From contig NZ_CP017641.1 of NCBI RefSeq assembly GCF_001983935.1, positions 5,146,001-5,210,000 on the forward strand: 64,000 nt of DNA, given 5' to 3'. Of this stretch, positions 55,835 to 64,000 are shown in pieces (the stretch's first letter is position 1; every line of letters begins with the position of its first letter). This stretch comes from Fuerstiella marisgermanici. GTDB taxonomy: Bacteria; Planctomycetota; Planctomycetia; Planctomycetales; Planctomycetaceae. Both the position numbers and the translations under genes were made by a program. Below the pieces are notes generated by a model. The model worked only from the letters and a program-made list of their open reading frames with translations, made no database searches and was not told the origin of the DNA.

Positions 55835-57319
55835 TCAAGCGTCAGCCGCATCGTCGATAAGGCTGGACGTCATGTTGCCGCAAATGGCGAATGAAGCGGC
55901 GGTCACCGTATTCTGAGCCAGAGGTTCACGCTCCACTTCATTGAATGATGCGTGCTCCAGAATAAAGTCAACCGCTTTTCGCTCACGAAGCTGAGCTTCC
56001 ATGTTGTCCATCATGCCGGACTTCACCATGCGAGCACGGATGCGGCGCTGTGGTTCACCACTTTGCATTGCCATCAGCATCAATTCGCGATCGATGTCTT
56101 CAGGTTCGCACTCAATTTCTTCACTGGTCGCAATGCGGTCCAGAACGAAGTGTTCTTTGAGAGCCGTGCGAGTGGTTTCTATGGCGTTCTGGCGAATTTC
56201 GTTTTCACGAGCCGCAACCTGCTCACGAGTGAAACCGGCCTGATTCATTTCCAGAATTTCGCGACGCAGAGCATTTTCGGTCTGCTGCTTCACAAGCGAT
56301 TCCGGAAGATCCCAGTCAGCGGAATCAGTGATCTTCTCCAGCACCTGTTCACGCGCGGTTTGACGCTGATGAAATTCAATCTGTCGCAAAAGCTTGGTGC
56401 GAATGAATTCGTCCAGATCTTTTTCGTCGTCGCAATCGAACTGGTCCAAGAACTCCCGGTCCAGAGACGGACGCACGTGCTCTCGCACTTCTTTCACCGT
56501 GAAGGTGATATTAGCGGTCTCGTTGCGCATTTCGACGATTGGTGACTGTACCGAGATCGTCACTTCGGCAGATTTATCATCACCGGCTGAGCAACCAGTC
56601 ATCAGCTTGTCGAAATCTTCCAGCACGGCATCCTGGAAACGAAGCGTTGGGCGAAGCCGTAGCGGCACGCCCTTGCTTTCACGAATTTCTTTGCCGTTGT
56701 GTGTGAAGAGGATATCACAGAACACCGAATCGCCCGGCGCAGCCGCTCGGTCGACTTTTTTCGGCTGTGAATAGGATTCCAGAAATTCCTCTTTGCATGC
56801 CTGGAATTCTTCATCAGACACTTCGCTGGAAGGCCGATCGATCGTAAATCCCTTGTAATCAGGGACTTCGAATTCCGGACGCACTTCCACATCGAATTCG
56901 TAGCGGAAATCGCCACTGTCCGGAATGTCCAGACTTTCGATATCGATGTCGGGCTGATTGATAGGATCGATGTCGTTTTCTTCCGACATCTGCTCAAGGC
57001 TTTGCAGCAGAACTTTCTGCTTTACCTGGTCAGACAGCTCACTTTTGAACCGCTTTTGCAGAAGTGAGCGTGGAACACGACCGATCCGGAAACCTGGAAC
57101 TTCCGCCTGATCGGCGAATTCGTCGAGCGAATCGTTCCTCAGCATTTCGAGGTCGGACTCAGGCACAGTAACCGCTACGTGCTTGCGGCACGGGCCCACT
57201 GTTTCAATCTCAACAGTCAGGTCCAGCTTTGTTGGTTCACCAGAAACGGCTTCAGGAGCAGTTTCCACGGCGACTGCTTCGCCTTCCGACGTACCTTCGT
57301 CTTCGCCACCAGTACTCAT
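55835..57319 (-). CDS. tig: Trigger factor
   Basis: 494 residues, a little longer than the usual 430-450 because of a Glu/Ala-rich N-terminal extension of about 25 residues. The ribosome-associated chaperone and prolyl isomerase. Signature EVPGFRIGRVPRSLLQKRFKSEL (about 73-95) matches the ribosome-binding GFRxGKxP loop with Ile-Gly-Arg variation. The FKBP-like domain is at about 180-265, followed by the C-terminal helical arms. First gene of tig-clpP-clpP; no clpX within the window. AAGGG precedes the ATG at good spacing. Confidence 0.93.
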   Translation of the reverse strand: MSTGGEDEGTSEGEAVAVETAPEAVSGEPTKLDLTVEIETVGPCRKHVAVTVPESDLEMLRNDSLDEFADQAEVPGFRIGRVPRSLLQKRFKSELSDQVKQKVLLQSLEQMSEENDIDPINQPDIDIESLDIPDSGDFRYEFDVEVRPEFEVPDYKGFTIDRPSSEVSDEEFQACKEEFLESYSQPKKVDRAAAPGDSVFCDILFTHNGKEIRESKGVPLRLRPTLRFQDAVLEDFDKLMTGCSAGDDKSAEVTISVQSPIVEMRNETANITFTVKEVREHVRPSLDREFLDQFDCDDEKDLDEFIRTKLLRQIEFHQRQTAREQVLEKITDSADWDLPESLVKQQTENALRREILEMNQAGFTREQVAARENEIRQNAIETTRTALKEHFVLDRIATSEEIECEPEDIDRELMLMAMQSGEPQRRIRARMVKSGMMDNMEAQLRERKAVDFILEHASFNEVEREPLAQNTVTAASFAICGNMTSSLIDDAADA

Positions 57320-57492
57320 TAATTCGCCCTTTTCTCGATTCGTGTTTTCTTCAGCCTGATCCGAATGTCAAAAAAGGGGCAGCGAGTTTTCGCAGGGCTT
57401 CTTAGAGGTCTCTGCAGACTGCCTTCCCTGCCATCAGAGTTTGCGGCAGAAATTCCCACCACAATTCAGGCGACGTCAGGCCAAAAAAAAAG

Positions 57493-57564
<72 letters not shown>

Positions 57565-58116
57565 ATGAGTAGCGTCCCACAAAAGGAAACGCGTGTCTGA
57601 TTGTCTCTGTCTCGCCCGAAAGCCGAGCGAGCGACGGGAATTATCGAAGAAATGTCGCTCCCGTCAACCGATTCGTCCCAATTCAAATCGGAATTGCCGT
57701 CTCTGGGCTTTGACTTTTCTGTGGATTGGCCGAAATCTGCGGAAACAAAGCCGTTCGGCCGTCATTCGGCAATCCTTAATTAAATTTCGAGCGATGCAAA
57801 ATCGCATCATTCGAATCGCTTCGGCACGCTTGGCCACAACTGCCAGTGCCACAACCACTTAGGAACCCAAATGTGACGCGGGAGCAAACGCGTGATTCAT
57901 TTGGGAAACATGTTCCGCAGATGCAACAGCTTCGCCCCGGACGAATCGCCCCCCCGCAAGTCATTGCAGCACAATAACTTGCGACTGCGAAAGATTGAAC
58001 TGTTCGATTTCGGCACGCACCATGCTTAATTGGCTAATAGCTTCGCCCAACGCACCTGAAAGAGTGATTGCCTTGCAGTCACCACCCCCAGACCCCCCGC
58101 GTTAGGCGACCTGATT
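57565..58116 (+). other. Gene-free region, possible small RNA ending in a terminator
   Basis: 552 bases with no convincing ORF. It ends in a strong plus-strand terminator (58117) although no plus-strand gene precedes it. Stem CGCAAGT/ACTTGCG (57955-57983) and stem GTGATTGC/GCAGTCAC (58064-58082, with one wobble) lie within 170 bases upstream. A small RNA at about 57870-58144 is the simplest reading, but no family is recognised and it could be the bidirectional terminator of hemQ. Confidence 0.35.
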
Positions 58117-58144
58117 AAGCCGGGCTTTTGGCCCGGCTTTTTTT
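58117..58144 (+). terminator. Intrinsic terminator
   Basis: AAGCCGGGC and GCCCGGCTT form a perfect 9-bp stem with loop TTTTG, followed by seven T on the plus strand. On the minus strand only a weak T run follows, so plus is the stronger direction, although hemQ (minus) ends 22 bases away. Confidence 0.85.
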
Positions 58145-58166
58145 GTGCGCTGCCCAAATCCGCGAA

Positions 58167-59006
58167 TCATATTCGCAAGTGAGCCATCGCATCTTCCGGC
58201 GACGCAGCGTAGCTGACGTAGAATGGGCCGAACTCCGCGTACTTCGCCGACGCTTTGTCAAAACGCATGGTGTACACAATTTCCTTAATGTGCTCAGGCG
58301 ATCGAGCCCATAGCGTCACGCCCCATTCCCAGTCGTCGAACCCTGTCGACGCCGTAATCAACTGAGACACGCGACCGGCAAACTTAATACCCGAAGTTGC
58401 ATGTTCCGCCATCAGGTTGCTGCGAGAACTAAACGGCTCTGTGTACCAATTCGCCAGCGGATGCCGCGCTTTGTTCATCGGGTAGAACGCAATCACCGGA
58501 AACGGTGGAATCTCGGGATACAGCCGCTGATTATTCATTGCTGGCAACCGCTGCCGGTAGGCGTTCACTTTCGCATCAAACGCCGGGTCGCCAGGAGACG
58601 TGCCTTCACGCTGAAGTCGCTCGGAATACTGTTCAATAGAGGGCACATATTCGGAGATCTCGGTGATCGAAACAAAGGAATACGTCGGCACCAGGGCACT
58701 GCCAATGGCGGAATTGCGGATCTCCTGCGCGACCGCGTCAATTTTCAATGGATCCGGATCCATCATCATGACGCACAAATCAGCTCGATGACCAGACACA
58801 ATCGAAACCTGCATCCGCACTGGAGCGTGGCTGGCATCAGACTGCAGAGTTTTGATCACGAAGTCGCGGCCTTCGCCTCGAGCAGCATCTGACAGCGCGG
58901 CCAGAGCTGCCTGGTCGACTTTGTAATACAAATGCAGACAGTGCCATCCCGTGGTCATATGCACGGTGGGGTCAGGAAGGTTGGCATGTCCATGAGGTCG
59001 GTTCAC
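58167..59006 (-). CDS. hemQ: Coproheme decarboxylase HemQ (chlorite dismutase fold)
   Basis: 279 residues from GTG 59006, preceded by AAAGGGAT at good spacing; ATG 58958 is an alternative. Frames further upstream to 59627 are shadow sequence. HemQ converts coproheme to haem b, the last step of the coproporphyrin-dependent pathway. Residues matching Firmicute HemQ are present: Tyr175 and Lys179 (YPMNK), Trp187 (NWY), proximal His202 (AEHATSG) and Gln215 (VSQLIT). GFDDWEWGVTLWA is the family block. With hemA at 16261 it supports that haem route. Single gene. Confidence 0.9.
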   Translation of the reverse strand: MNRPHGHANLPDPTVHMTTGWHCLHLYYKVDQAALAALSDAARGEGRDFVIKTLQSDASHAPVRMQVSIVSGHRADLCVMMMDPDPLKIDAVAQEIRNSAIGSALVPTYSFVSITEISEYVPSIEQYSERLQREGTSPGDPAFDAKVNAYRQRLPAMNNQRLYPEIPPFPVIAFYPMNKARHPLANWYTEPFSSRSNLMAEHATSGIKFAGRVSQLITASTGFDDWEWGVTLWARSPEHIKEIVYTMRFDKASAKYAEFGPFYVSYAASPEDAMAHLRI

Positions 59007-59268
59007 TGTTGTATCCCTTTCAGTCGTCCGTCGGTTGAGACCGGGCGAAGATGATTTCGTAGCGTATTTGTGGCACCCTCTGAAATCGCATCGTATTGCG
59101 TTCACGGGGTCTCGGCTACCTGCGAACTCTGTTTCCCGATCAGTCGACGACGTTTCACCATTTGTGACAAGTAGCCAGCCCTTTGCCGCCCCAATTCTGT
59201 GGGAGGCAAAGAGCGGCGTTGGACATCTGTAGGCAGCGTCTGCGGGAACCGAACCCTTCCGCCGAAGG

Positions 59269-60093
59269 TCAGTTGCTGCTTTCCGTGAGTTCCAGCACAG
59301 CAATAATGGGACGGTGATCAGAAGCAACAGCTTCCCCCAAAACCTCGGTTTCAACGACTTTCCATCGCTGAGCGGGCCGACACAGCACATAGTCAATTTG
59401 CCGGGTTGGCGTCGCCACGGGGATTGTGGGAATGGGCTGTTCGTTGGTCCGCTGCCACTCGCGACCAAGGTCAGACAGAGTTTTGCTGTCAGGAACAGCA
59501 TTGAGGTCGCCTGCCAGCAACATTGCCTTGTGATCGTGTGCAGCCGCCAGCTTGTTGATCGCTTCGGCCGATGCAACGCGTTCTCGTTCGTCGCGCCGGT
59601 GGTCCAGGTGAGTCGCGAAGAGGACAAGCGGTTGTTTGGTCTTGCTGATTTCTAATTCGGCAACAAGCACCCCGCGCTGCTCGCCATTACCCAGGTTGGG
59701 CAGAAGATGATTCTTGTGCTCGATGATCGGAAACCGTGTCAGCACCGCGTTTCCGTAATGGCCACCCTGAAGGGGAATATTGGCACCGAAGGCGACATTC
59801 ATTTTCGTGAGCCGCGCGAGTTCCGCTGGTTGATCGACGTCTTTTGAGCGTGTCACTTTCTGATCCACTTCCTGCAAAGCCACGATGTCAGCATTGGCCG
59901 ACAGGATGACCTGAGCTATTCGATCAACGTCCAGCTTCCCATCCACACCTTCGGCATGGTGAATGTTGTAGCTCAGCACTCGCAAGCGGATCGGTTCACC
60001 GGCGATGCCGTTCGTTGCTGCCAGAACAGCAAACGCTGCCGTGACCAGCTTTAGGCAGTTTATTGATCTGTTGACTGCAGTCTTCACTGTCAT
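59269..60093 (-). CDS. Endonuclease/exonuclease/phosphatase family protein, secreted
   Basis: 274 residues. A signal peptide (about 1-31, ending GIAGEP) is followed by an EEP fold: LRVLSYNIHHAEG, ALQEVDQKVTRS (metal Glu), LFATHLDH, LLAGDLNAVPDS and the terminal SDHRPIIAVLEL, with catalytic Asp and His. These hydrolyse phosphodiesters or sphingolipid-type substrates, and many planctomycetes secrete several. The substrate is unknown. Near neither operon partner; hemQ lies downstream on the same strand, 262 bases away. Confidence 0.9.
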   Translation of the reverse strand: MTVKTAVNRSINCLKLVTAAFAVLAATNGIAGEPIRLRVLSYNIHHAEGVDGKLDVDRIAQVILSANADIVALQEVDQKVTRSKDVDQPAELARLTKMNVAFGANIPLQGGHYGNAVLTRFPIIEHKNHLLPNLGNGEQRGVLVAELEISKTKQPLVLFATHLDHRRDERERVASAEAINKLAAAHDHKAMLLAGDLNAVPDSKTLSDLGREWQRTNEQPIPTIPVATPTRQIDYVLCRPAQRWKVVETEVLGEAVASDHRPIIAVLELTESSN

Positions 60094-60355
60094 TGCACGT
60101 AGCTTTCAATGGAGGTGGCATAATTGCCAATGGCGGAAGGTACGAATGGCGGGAGAATCAGGCAGAAGTAACCAGGGCTGCGCGTAACGCATTTAATTCT
60201 ATTGAACCAGCCAGGTAGCGACAGCGTCAGCAACTTGAATCATCCTAAACGGCGAGCCTCATTGCGGAACGGCCTGTTTTCGATCTTGAGCAGTTCCGCT
60301 AAGATCGAATTCAACGCCATGGGCGAGCAACCTTCTTCAACCCTACGAACCACCA

Positions 60356-62809
60356 ATGAACTTCAAGCTGTTCTCGCTCACACTTCTGTTGACTGCTGTC
60401 TCCTGTCGCTGGGCAAACGCCGAGCACACGATTGATTCGTTTGCCTACGCGAATGACCAGGACGCTCAGGCCGCATGGTCCGCTCGTGAAGGCACTCCGG
60501 ACGTCCGTCGAATCGACGAAGAAGGTCGTCCGGTTCTGCAGGTGCGAGCGCCGTTTGCACCGCCAAACGGATTGCAGCGCACAGTCATTGACCGAGACAT
60601 CAAACTCGACCTGACCACACCTTCGTGGTTCACGCTCGACATCAACGTGGCAGACATCGAATCGGTTCGCGCATTGACCTTCTATTTCCGATCTGGAAAA
60701 GGCTGGTTCTCGTGCGGCGCGAGTCTTACAAGACCCGGCTGGAAGACCCTGCGATTCGAAAAGGCAGACTTTCGTGCCGAAGAGTCACCGAGCGGATGGC
60801 ACGCAATCGACGGAATTCGCATCGCCGTGTGGAAACAAAACTCACGTTCGAAACCAGATGAAGCATCGACCGCAGAAACCTCATTTAGACTCCGCAACTT
60901 AAAACAGCATCAGAATGACGTCGCCATTGTGCTGCCGGATCAGCAGGATGCAGGATCCGCCGCCACTTGGGATGCGGCCAAACGCATTCGAAAGATGCTG
61001 TCGGAACTTGGCATCGAAACGGATAGTTTGAGGGAATCCGAGATCGCTGAAGGCGCGTTGGGCAGTCGTCGCCTTGCGATCCTGCCCTTCAACCGCCCCG
61101 ATCGAAAAGCATGCGAACGTTTGGTTGAGTACCTCGATCAAGGCGGCAAACTTTTTCTGTGCTACGACGTCCCCTATCGACTTCGCAACGCGTTGGGCTT
61201 CGCGGAAGCCGAGTTCTATCGCCCCGCCAAAGGGGATTCTCAACTGGCGTCGATCCATTTTGCGCCCAACAAAATTGACGGGCTGCCAAACGTCGTCCGG
61301 CAGGCATCGTGGAACGTCGCCCTCTACGAACCCACTGGCCACAACGCTCACGCGATTGGGACATGGTACGACAAAGCTGGCCGGTCGACGCAAAAAGCTG
61401 CATTGCTAGTCAGTGATAAAGGAGCCTACTTCAGTCACGTGATTCTGAGTGACGACTGGCAGGAAAAAAAGAAGATGCTCGCAGCAGTGCTGGGAGAACT
61501 TGACGGCGAAATCTGGAAGACGATCGCGACCGCGCAGTTGCAGCGAGCTCAGCAAATCGGCCACTGCCGTTCGGCTGAGGAGTTGCGAAACGCCGTATCG
61601 CCGCTTATGGATGCCGAAGGCCGCCTGAGTCTCGACGAATCGGATCGCGACTTCGCCGCTGCGCGAAAAATGCTGTCTAACAAAAGCTACTACGCCAGCT
61701 ACCAACACGCCGTGAAAGCGGAGAAACAGCGCCTTGACGTATACTTCAAGGCACAGCCTAGCCCTTCCAGCGAAGCACGCGCGTTTTGGGAACACAGTGG
61801 AGTCGGGCCGTATCCGGGCGATTGGGATCGCACATGCCGCGAACTGGCCGACGCCGGTATTAACATGATCATTCCTAACATGCTGTGGGCTGGAGTGGCT
61901 CACTATCAGAGTGAAGTGTTGCCTCGCAGCGCGGCTTACAAAAAGTATGGCGATCAGATTTCGCAGTGCCTGGCAGCGGCGAAGAAGCACGGACTGGAAG
62001 TGCATGTCTGGAAAGTGAATCACAACCCCGGCCACTACGCGCCGCCGGAATTCATCGAACGTATGAAGCAAACCGGGCGCACTCAGGTGGACGTGCACGG
62101 CAACGTCACTGAATGGTTGAACCCGGCTCATCCGGTCAACTTCAAGCTGGAAGTCGACAGCATGCTGGAAGTCGTCCGAAACTATGACGTGGACGGTATT
62201 CACTTCGATTACATTCGATACCCCAACGCAAGCCTCGACTACAGCGATTTCAGTCGCCGAAAATTTGAATCCGACACGGGGCATGAAATCATCGACTGGC
62301 CCGCCGACTGTTACGATGGCCGACTGCACGATGAATACCGCGACTGGCGAGCGGATCAGATTACTCGTCTGGTAGAAACAGTAAGTCGAGAAGCTCGGAA
62401 GCTGCGGCCGGACATCAAAATTTCCGCGGCCGTATTTTCGGCATATCCTCAGTGCCGTGAAGCCGTCGGTCAGGACTGGTCACTGTGGGCGAAGCGCGGC
62501 TACGTCGATTTTCTATGCCCCATGAACTACAGCGATAACGATGACGAATTCGCTGCGTGGATTACCAACCAGCAGAAGCTGGCGTTTGGTGTTCCTGTCT
62601 ACGCCGGCATCGGCGCGGCTGCCGGACGATCGACGTTAACGGCCGATCGCGTGGTGGGGCAGATCGAAATCACACGGCAACACAAGACAGGCGGCTTCAC
62701 AATTTTCGCGCTCAATCAGGGCACCGCGGCGAGCATCCTGCCGGGGTTGAAAGCTGGCGCCTCCCGCAACACAGCAACCACGCCTCATCGTTCCACCAAA
62801 CAACCTTGA
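60356..62809 (+). CDS. Family 10 glycosyl hydrolase-like (GHL10/DUF187) secreted protein
   Basis: 817 residues. Signal peptide MNFKLFSLTLLLTAVSCRWA. An N-terminal beta domain (about 25-190) resembles a carbohydrate-binding sandwich (WFTLDINVADIESVRALTFYFR). A GATase-like or beta/alpha middle part follows at about 195-370. The C-terminal GHL10 barrel is at about 480-800: CRELADAGINMIIPNMLWAG, HGLEVHVWKVNHNPGHYAP, VDGIHFDYIRYPN and DFLCPMNYSDN, with acidic residues in the expected places. It probably acts on extracellular polysaccharide. Substrate unknown. Confidence 0.87.
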   Translation: MNFKLFSLTLLLTAVSCRWANAEHTIDSFAYANDQDAQAAWSAREGTPDVRRIDEEGRPVLQVRAPFAPPNGLQRTVIDRDIKLDLTTPSWFTLDINVADIESVRALTFYFRSGKGWFSCGASLTRPGWKTLRFEKADFRAEESPSGWHAIDGIRIAVWKQNSRSKPDEASTAETSFRLRNLKQHQNDVAIVLPDQQDAGSAATWDAAKRIRKMLSELGIETDSLRESEIAEGALGSRRLAILPFNRPDRKACERLVEYLDQGGKLFLCYDVPYRLRNALGFAEAEFYRPAKGDSQLASIHFAPNKIDGLPNVVRQASWNVALYEPTGHNAHAIGTWYDKAGRSTQKAALLVSDKGAYFSHVILSDDWQEKKKMLAAVLGELDGEIWKTIATAQLQRAQQIGHCRSAEELRNAVSPLMDAEGRLSLDESDRDFAAARKMLSNKSYYASYQHAVKAEKQRLDVYFKAQPSPSSEARAFWEHSGVGPYPGDWDRTCRELADAGINMIIPNMLWAGVAHYQSEVLPRSAAYKKYGDQISQCLAAAKKHGLEVHVWKVNHNPGHYAPPEFIERMKQTGRTQVDVHGNVTEWLNPAHPVNFKLEVDSMLEVVRNYDVDGIHFDYIRYPNASLDYSDFSRRKFESDTGHEIIDWPADCYDGRLHDEYRDWRADQITRLVETVSREARKLRPDIKISAAVFSAYPQCREAVGQDWSLWAKRGYVDFLCPMNYSDNDDEFAAWITNQQKLAFGVPVYAGIGAAAGRSTLTADRVVGQIEITRQHKTGGFTIFALNQGTAASILPGLKAGASRNTATTPHRSTKQP

Positions 62810-63310
62810 AGCAGGTTTCCGAGCCCAGGAGTGAAGGTGCTTGAATTTCTTCAACGCTCATCACCCACACGAGTTATGGCACATAACGGAAGGATCGCTA
62901 AGGAAACCACGGATTTATTGCACCTTGGGTGACGATAACGTCTATACTACATCGCAACGGACATCGCGATCCGTTGCCTCATGACGCAAAAGCGGGGCTT
63001 TCCCGCTCGTCTTATCCTGAAGTACAGTCGCTCAGTTCGAATACTTCAAAGGTCTTCGAAGCAAATCTGTTTACGCCATGCCACTGCCGGCATGGCACAA
63101 AGCAAACCTTCGCAACACGAAACGACCTCAAACCGTTTCTTTGGTGTTGCACCATGGGTTCCGGCCGATCAGCACGCTTGCTTGATTCGGATTCGATTCT
63201 ACGGTTTACGAAGTTCGCCGCCGCAACAAGTTCGGCGTGATTTTTGTCGTAAGCCGTCTGTTATTTTCTGTGGCACCGCCACTCATCGCCCAACGGGCTG
63301 AACGATTTTT
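62810..63310 (+). promoter_or_regulatory. Long structured leader upstream of the RRM gene
   Basis: 501 bases without a gene. A possible promoter is TTGCAC (62918-62923) and TATACT (62943-62948), spacer 19, slightly long. Hairpins: GCAACGGA/TCCGTTGC (62954-62977), AGCGGG-GCTTT-CCCGCT (about 62989-63006) and GCCATGCC/GGCATGGC (63075-63096). Together they suggest a 5' untranslated region of about 360 bases. RRM proteins in some bacteria are cold-regulated through such leaders; that is inference here. Confidence 0.4.
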
Positions 63311-63616
63311 ATGACATCAATTTTTGTCGGCAACCTGTCGTTTAACACGACGGAAGCTGAACTCGAATATGCGTTTGCACGCCATGGTCGCGTCTCTTCT
63401 GTCCGCATGATCACTGATCGAGGCTCCGGATCTCCGAAAGGTTTCGCCTTTGTACAGATGCCAGGAATGGACGATGCCGAAGAAGCCATTGCCAGGATGA
63501 ACGGGCAGAGTATCGGCGGACGTTCGATCCGCGTGAATGCGGCCGAATCCCGCAACGATTCCGGGCCCGGGCGTCCGACACCAGGGGCGCGATCTGCACT
63601 GCTCGATTCACTATAG
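63311..63616 (+). CDS. RNA recognition motif (RRM) protein
   Basis: 101 residues. One RRM: RNP2 SIFVGNLSF (about 3-11) and RNP1 KGFAFVQM (about 43-50). The helices and strands in between are complete, and a short Gly/Pro/Arg-rich tail (80-101) follows. Single-RRM proteins occur in cyanobacteria and planctomycetes and bind RNA, probably as chaperones. A long hairpin-rich leader precedes the gene. Confidence 0.92.
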   Translation: MTSIFVGNLSFNTTEAELEYAFARHGRVSSVRMITDRGSGSPKGFAFVQMPGMDDAEEAIARMNGQSIGGRSIRVNAAESRNDSGPGRPTPGARSALLDSL

Positions 63617-63682
63617 CAGCACGTTCCGCCACTTAGGTAAGTGCGTTCCAACCGCAATCAAACGCCGAAGTGCTGCGTGGGC

Positions 63683-63707
63683 TTCCGACTTCTCCACGAA
63701 GTCGGAA
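63683..63707. repeat. Perfect short palindrome after the RRM gene
   Basis: TTCCGACTTC-TCCAC-GAAGTCGGAA, a perfect 10-bp stem with a 5-base loop. No T run follows. It may be the transcription end or a small repeat element. The rest of 63617-63924 shows no gene. Confidence 0.6.
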
Positions 63708-63924
63708 CGTACCATTTCAAGACTTCGAGATATCTAAATTAGTTTCGCCGTGTACAATCATGGCACGTGCATTTAATCACACATGCACCACAGGTCTTCG
63801 GAATTGGTGAATCTGCACCAACAGACCAGATCATGTTGACCGGCTCACGGGAAACTCATGGACATTCAGTTTTACTTCAATAGCACGCTGCGGGCACGAC
63901 CCCGAGTCAGGTTGCGTGCCATAC

Positions 63925-64000
63925 ATGTCCAGTAGAAAACCGGTCCCACTCTTCGATCGCCAACCTCGCCCTCTGTGCCCGGTCTGCGGCGAAACAAGCT
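63925..64000 (+). CDS. Start of a possible zinc-ribbon protein (runs off the right edge)
   Basis: ATG 63925 opens 25 codons to the window end with a CPVCG motif at about residues 18-22. The N-terminus is otherwise Pro/Arg-rich. No upstream Shine-Dalgarno is clear. Too short to assign a family; real coding is likely but not certain. Confidence 0.4.
   Translation, partial: MSSRKPVPLFDRQPRPLCPVCGETS

Noticed and set aside
57593-57862. Possible small protein of 89 residues after the tRNA
   Set aside because: Composition is Arg/Ser-rich, there is no ribosome-binding site, and it overlaps another out-of-frame ORF. No coding character.
59007-59627. N-terminal extension of hemQ by 207 residues
   Set aside because: The upstream part overlaps the EEP gene and is Ser/Arg/Pro-rich without structure; GTG 59006 with AAAGGGAT upstream and family alignment define the start.

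Overview
The window looks like a chromosomal segment of a Planctomycetota bacterium. This rests on family content: two giant PVC-type haem-binding dehydrogenases with C-terminal CxxCH domains, a DUF1559 pseudopilin-like protein, a DUF1501 protein, DUF1080, a Tat-exported Gfo/Idh/MocA oxidoreductase, an H4MPT-linked methylene dehydrogenase (MtdB type), two adjacent clpP genes after tig, and several proteins with N-terminal zinc ribbons. Genus is not determinable by eye. The density is typical of a planctomycete: about 45 protein genes, one tRNA, one insertion sequence, and repeat-rich intergenic DNA.

Layout. 1-8420 (minus strand): a partial VWA/GATase-like membrane protein, a PPi-type phosphofructokinase, accC, accB, an M24 aminopeptidase, and an SF1 helicase of the IGHMBP2/UPF1 type. 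8421-9722 has no gene; it holds palindromic repeats and a DUF3817 gene remnant. 9723-17541: GNAT, DUF3817, a complete ISAs1-family element with target duplication, a short SecA paralogue, a methyltransferase, and a coupled hemX/ccsA-like plus hemA pair. 17749-26768: membrane proteins, an MMPL/RND transporter, an oxidoreductase, tsaE, DUF3467, kbl. 26885-29223: DUF1559, a Cys-rich secreted protein, and a structured, terminator-ended candidate ncRNA. 29224-36520: DUF1501, a thioesterase, a CopD-like protein, a pyrimidine nucleoside phosphorylase and secreted proteins. 36954-38977: rpsB-tsf. 39278-45432: a haem-c histidine kinase, DUF1080, then AIM24, rhomboid and SUFU genes in a row. 45721-54306: two PVC dehydrogenases flanking mtdB. 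54543-57564: tig-clpP-clpP and tRNA-Gly. 58167-63616: hemQ, an EEP hydrolase, a GHL10-type protein and an RRM protein. A new CDS starts at the right edge.

How the genes relate. hemX/hemA and hemQ fit a coproporphyrin-type haem route, which would serve the cytochrome-c domains of the PVC dehydrogenases and the kinase. The accB/accC pair and PPi-PFK are central metabolism. The tig/clpP and rpsB/tsf groups are housekeeping.

The most unusual material is non-coding. First, a candidate RNA at about 28862-29157 has four hairpins presenting nearly the same CCTGA(GARA) loop, followed by an intrinsic terminator. Second, two dispersed repeat families sit directly after stop codons in sense orientation; one carries a compensatory base change in its hairpin. 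Third, a tandem pair of about 82-bp structured units lies in the rpsB-tsf spacer. Fourth, there are four copies of a palindromic GTTTAACCC-ended element. All similarities were judged by eye; no search was run.
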